Of a stretch of DNA of 28,651 bases, positions 26,861 to 28,651 are shown piece after piece. This DNA is from a virus: the IMG/VR virus record IMGVR_UViG_3300045962_000019, positions 1-28,651 of that record, one strand, 5' to 3'. Each line of letters begins with the position of its first letter. The stretch's first letter is position 1. The notes under the pieces were generated by a model, which worked only from the letters and a program-made list of their open reading frames with translations, was not told the origin of the DNA and ran no database searches. The translations under genes were made by a program, and so were the position numbers.

Positions 26861-27316
26861 TTAAAGGGCGTTTAGTAATCTACTAAATGATAACCCGATA
26901 CCAAAATGAACACCCTGAGATATATTCAACATCAAAGATATGTCTGTTTGACGATTATCCTGAGTTATTGTTTTCAAAGGGTGAAAACGAATTAGGACGT
27001 TAGGGATTATTCTGTAGTCATCCCCACCGTTAGACCATAATATTGTTCCACCGGCACCAATGTTTAAACCATTTTGAAATAATCCCACGTTTACACCCCA
27101 CGTATCAGGAATAGCGTACCGATAATCGGATGGGGTTAATTCTTCTGAACCTCCCCATATAGTATACAATCCAAACGGACTATATTCCGTAGTTAAATTA
27201 ATATTATCGGTACACAACACAATCGATTTCGTTGATGGAATATATCCAACAGTTGAAGATTGAGAATATCCTTTGATACTCATTAATAAAAGTAGTGCTA
27301 TTATAATCTTTTTCAT
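26861..27316 (-). CDS. Exported protein, possible small outer-membrane barrel, 151 residues
   Basis: I chose the ATG at 27316 (MKKIIIALLLLMSIKGYSQS): a clear signal peptide, cleavage near GYSQ. An in-frame ATG at 27352 would overlap the next gene. The mature part has alternating hydrophobic strands with Gly/aromatic residues (WGVNVGLFQNGLNIGAGGTI; IPNVLIRFHPL; ISLMLNISQGVHFGIGLSFS). It ends SRLLNAL, so the usual terminal Phe of barrels is missing. It may be a surface or superinfection-exclusion protein; the barrel call is inference. Confidence 0.72.
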   Translation of the reverse strand: MKKIIIALLLLMSIKGYSQSSTVGYIPSTKSIVLCTDNINLTTEYSPFGLYTIWGGSEELTPSDYRYAIPDTWGVNVGLFQNGLNIGAGGTILWSNGGDDYRIIPNVLIRFHPLKTITQDNRQTDISLMLNISQGVHFGIGLSFSRLLNAL

Positions 27317-27326
27317 TTTGTTTTTT

Positions 27327-27527
27327 TTAATAAAAAAGAGACATGGCGGCATTTAGACCTTCTTCAGTGGCTAAATGTACAGAATCGACACGAGGATTCA
27401 AAGTATCCGAATTTTCATATTCTTTAAGAGCCGCCTTAATCGCTCCTCGTTTGGTTTTGGCCCACACTGTATTCCAACCACCTTCTTCAAAGGTGAACAT
27501 GTACTGTTTGTTTTTAAATTCCGCCAT
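27327..27527 (-). CDS. Unknown small protein, 66 residues
   Basis: MAEFKNKQYMFTFEEGGWNT, then VWAKTKRGAIKAALKEYENS, then DSVHLATEEGLNAAMSLFY. It is a beta-beta-alpha type small protein; WAKTKRGAIKAALKEY is a motif I remember from unknown phage proteins. A Bacteroidota-type promoter is at 27556-27587. It probably shares its transcript with the exported protein downstream. Confidence 0.82.
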   Translation of the reverse strand: MAEFKNKQYMFTFEEGGWNTVWAKTKRGAIKAALKEYENSDTLNPRVDSVHLATEEGLNAAMSLFY

Positions 27528-27555
27528 AATCGTCTCTTTTTATTTTTGTATACCA

Positions 27556-27587
27556 CAAAGATAATAAGTTATTATCGTATTTCCAAA
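27556..27587 (-). promoter_or_regulatory. Bacteroidota-type promoter TTTG-N20-TATCTTTG
   Basis: TTTG at 27587-27584, 20 bases, TATCTTTG at 27563-27556 on the minus strand, 28 bases before the ATG at 27527. Confidence 0.65.
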
Positions 27588-27590
27588 TCT

Positions 27591-27914
27591 TTACATAAAT
27601 TTAAATTCCTTATCTATTTCATAATAGTGAACACCCATAGAGTAGTATAGAAGTTTGGCCTTATTCTTCTCCTTTAGTTTACCTAATTGAACACTTTTTT
27701 CAGCATCACCCATAATAATCCCAACAACCTTCTTACCCGGAGATGGTTTATATTCGGTAGGTAAACTAACGGTAACCTCAGGTTCTGTCGTGTACTTTAT
27801 AATACTATTAATTAATACGGTTTTTGACCCTGTACGACGAAGTCCATATCTTTTACAGATTTGTTTAATCTCAACCAACGATAATCCCTTTAAATTTTCT
27901 TTTGTGTATTCCAT
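27591..27914 (-). CDS. SAP-domain-like protein, 107 residues
   Basis: The first ~40 residues, LKGLSLVEIKQICKRYGLRR, TGSKTVLINSIIKY, fit a SAP motif (helix-turn-helix pair with LxxxGLxxxGxKxxLIxxI), which binds DNA or RNA. The rest has a KKVVGIIMGDAEKSVQLGKL region and ends YYEIDKEFKFM. No enzymatic motif is seen. A TATATTTG -7 element lies four bases before the ATG. Confidence 0.75.
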   Translation of the reverse strand: MEYTKENLKGLSLVEIKQICKRYGLRRTGSKTVLINSIIKYTTEPEVTVSLPTEYKPSPGKKVVGIIMGDAEKSVQLGKLKEKNKAKLLYYSMGVHYYEIDKEFKFM

Positions 27915-27918
27915 ATTG

Positions 27919-27926
27919 CAAATATA
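27919..27926 (-). promoter_or_regulatory. Bacteroidota -7 element TATATTTG
   Basis: TATATTTG on the minus strand, four bases before the ATG at 27914; the -33 box is not clear. As at 17918 it would give a very short leader. Confidence 0.45.
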
Positions 27927-27954
27927 CTAAATAATTTTTATTATTCCTAAAGTA

Positions 27955-28299
27955 TTAGTTTCCCCATATGTCACTATCTTTAAGTCGTTTTAATTTTTTC
28001 TTATATTCCAACACCTTTTTAGGGGTTATAAAGTTAATCCCGTCATATTTGAAAGAGTGGTTATCGATTAAATCGTCGATATCCTCACCGTACCAATTAT
28101 CAAAAAACTCGATGGGTCCAGTTCTAAACTCACCCTTATTTTCAAACGGCCATTTAGATGGTCTAATTATAACATCTAAATCATTTACGTCTTTAACCAT
28201 ACCATTAATAACTAAAGGTGCGGAACCATATACCGCATAGTCGTCAACATCGATATCGTATGTTTTAAGTATATCTATAAATAAATCAAACTTTCTCAT
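27955..28299 (-). CDS. Minimal nucleotidyltransferase-like protein, 114 residues
   Basis: AVYGSAPLVINGMVKDVNDL, DVII has the Gly-Ser ... Asp-x-Asp core of the polymerase-beta/MNT-like nucleotidyltransferase fold (Gly25-Ser26; Asp40 and Asp42). A strand and helix follow (EFFDNWYGEDIDDLIDNHSF), then the C-terminal VLEYKKKLKRLKDSDIWGN helix seen in AbiEii-like proteins. The family transfers nucleotides to RNA, proteins or small molecules, and includes toxins and antitoxins. At 114 residues it is small, and the third carboxylate is not obvious. Confidence 0.72.
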   Translation of the reverse strand: MRKFDLFIDILKTYDIDVDDYAVYGSAPLVINGMVKDVNDLDVIIRPSKWPFENKGEFRTGPIEFFDNWYGEDIDDLIDNHSFKYDGINFITPKKVLEYKKKLKRLKDSDIWGN

Positions 28300-28335
28300 A
28301 CTATTAAATATAACAATATTAATATTAAGGGAAAT

Positions 28336-28386
28336 AAAAAGGGGGCGGGGGATTTTTCACGAACGGAGTGAGATTTCGGTTCCGAA
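28336..28386. repeat. G-rich tandem repeat, unit 1
   Basis: A-run, GGGGGCGGGGG, ATTTTTCACGAACGGAGTGA, then GATTTCGGTTCCGAA. A similar unit starts 64 bases later. The 250-bp gap 28300-28548 holds these repeats and a promoter, but no gene. Confidence 0.85.
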
Positions 28387-28399
28387 GACAAAACCGACA

Positions 28400-28452
28400 A
28401 AAAAGGGGGCGGGGGGTTTTTCAACGAACGAAGTGAGATTCCGGTTCCGGAA
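28400..28452. repeat. G-rich tandem repeat, unit 2
   Basis: A-run, GGGGGCGGGGGG, TTTTTCAACGAACGAAGTGA, then GATTCCGGTTCCGGAA. It is much richer in G and C than the rest of the window. Confidence 0.85.
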
Positions 28453-28479
28453 AAAAAACGGGATTTTTAGTGTAAAAGA

Positions 28480-28511
28480 TTTGTATTAACAATAATAATA
28501 ATGTATATTTG
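28480..28511 (+). promoter_or_regulatory. Bacteroidota-type promoter TTTG-N20-TATATTTG
   Basis: TTTG at 28480-28483, 20 bases, TATATTTG at 28504-28511, 37 bases before the ATG at 28549. Confidence 0.7.
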
Positions 28512-28548
28512 TAGTCTAATAAGTAAAAACATATATAAATTCACAGTT

Positions 28549-28651
28549 ATGAAAGAACAGGATTTAATAGATTTAGGGTTTGAAAGAGTAGATGTAAGTG
28601 AAGTAGAAAGCGGAGGAAATGCTTTTCACTACTACGCTATAGATTTTAGTA
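28549..28651 (+). CDS. Unknown protein, cut by the window edge (first 34 residues)
   Basis: The start reads MKEQDLIDLGFERVDVSEVE, SGGNAFHYYAIDFS with no stop before the window ends. The pattern DLIDLGFERVDV followed by a paired aromatic strand is reminiscent of small unknown proteins of phages and flavobacteria. The host-type promoter upstream supports the start. Confidence 0.7.
   Translation, partial: MKEQDLIDLGFERVDVSEVESGGNAFHYYAIDFS

Noticed and set aside
1-28651. CRISPR array, insertion sequence or integrase
   Set aside because: No regularly spaced repeats with unique spacers, no transposase or recombinase motifs and no terminal inverted repeats were seen.

Overview
The window looks like part of a large, AT-rich, tailed double-stranded DNA phage that infects a member of the Bacteroidota, probably a flavobacterium. 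Two lines of evidence point to that host. First, many genes are preceded by the Bacteroidota-type promoter TTTG-N19/20-TAnnTTTG. Second, the ClpP and DnaK proteins look most like Bacteroidota versions. The phage assignment rests on two peptidoglycan hydrolases (an amidase and a T4-type lysozyme), small holin-like membrane proteins, tRNA genes, densely packed small genes of unknown function, and a thymidylate synthase/SHMT pair. No capsid, tail or polymerase gene lies in the window, so the phage family cannot be named.

Layout. Positions 1-1920 (minus) hold a cut-off gene, a protein with an LNEN-type segment and a two-domain amidase. Positions 2028-5453 (plus) hold a small gene, a full-length dnaK, a tagged unknown protein, a 27-residue cysteine-rich peptide and a holin-like protein. 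Positions 5498-8099 (minus) hold a metallophosphoesterase, a flavodoxin-fold quinone reductase, a tRNA-like non-coding RNA of unusual build and a small gene. Positions 8205-9034 (plus) end in a SlyD/FKBP-type isomerase. Positions 9122-12887 (minus) form an eight-gene operon that includes thyA and glyA. clpP follows on the plus strand at 13020. Positions 13821-16664 (minus) hold two small membrane proteins and a six-gene operon ending in a secreted EndoG-type nuclease and a hotdog thioesterase. Positions 16735-21959 hold a duplicated-domain protein, a cysteine-protease-like protein, lysozyme, a PD-(D/E)XK-like protein, a P-loop kinase and a GIY-YIG protein; a 129-bp promoter region occurs twice here. 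Positions 21979-25948 hold many small proteins, including several with the recurring N-terminal segment and a 27-residue CDGSH iron-sulfur-like peptide. Positions 25995-26846 carry four tRNA genes (Met, Arg, Glu, Leu) and a tiny kinase-like protein. The right end holds a possible surface protein, a SAP-like protein, a nucleotidyltransferase-like protein, two G-rich tandem repeats and the start of another gene.

How it may work together. Three promoter patterns can be read. The host-like TAnnTTTG type precedes clpP, the tRNAs, the phosphoesterase and several accessory genes. A TTGAC-N17-TATAnT-like type precedes dnaK, the FKBP gene and a membrane protein. A TATTTATA motif sits 3-19 bases before many genes whose products look like late or virion proteins. 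Several otherwise unrelated proteins (lysozyme, kinase and several unknowns) share a short N-terminal segment of the type ITE/LNE-x-E-x-x-x-I-L-x-x-H/EQ. By analogy with T4 internal proteins it may be a capsid-targeting or propeptide sequence; this is inference. The phage also carries its own chaperone, isomerase and protease set, and a coupled one-carbon/dTMP pathway.
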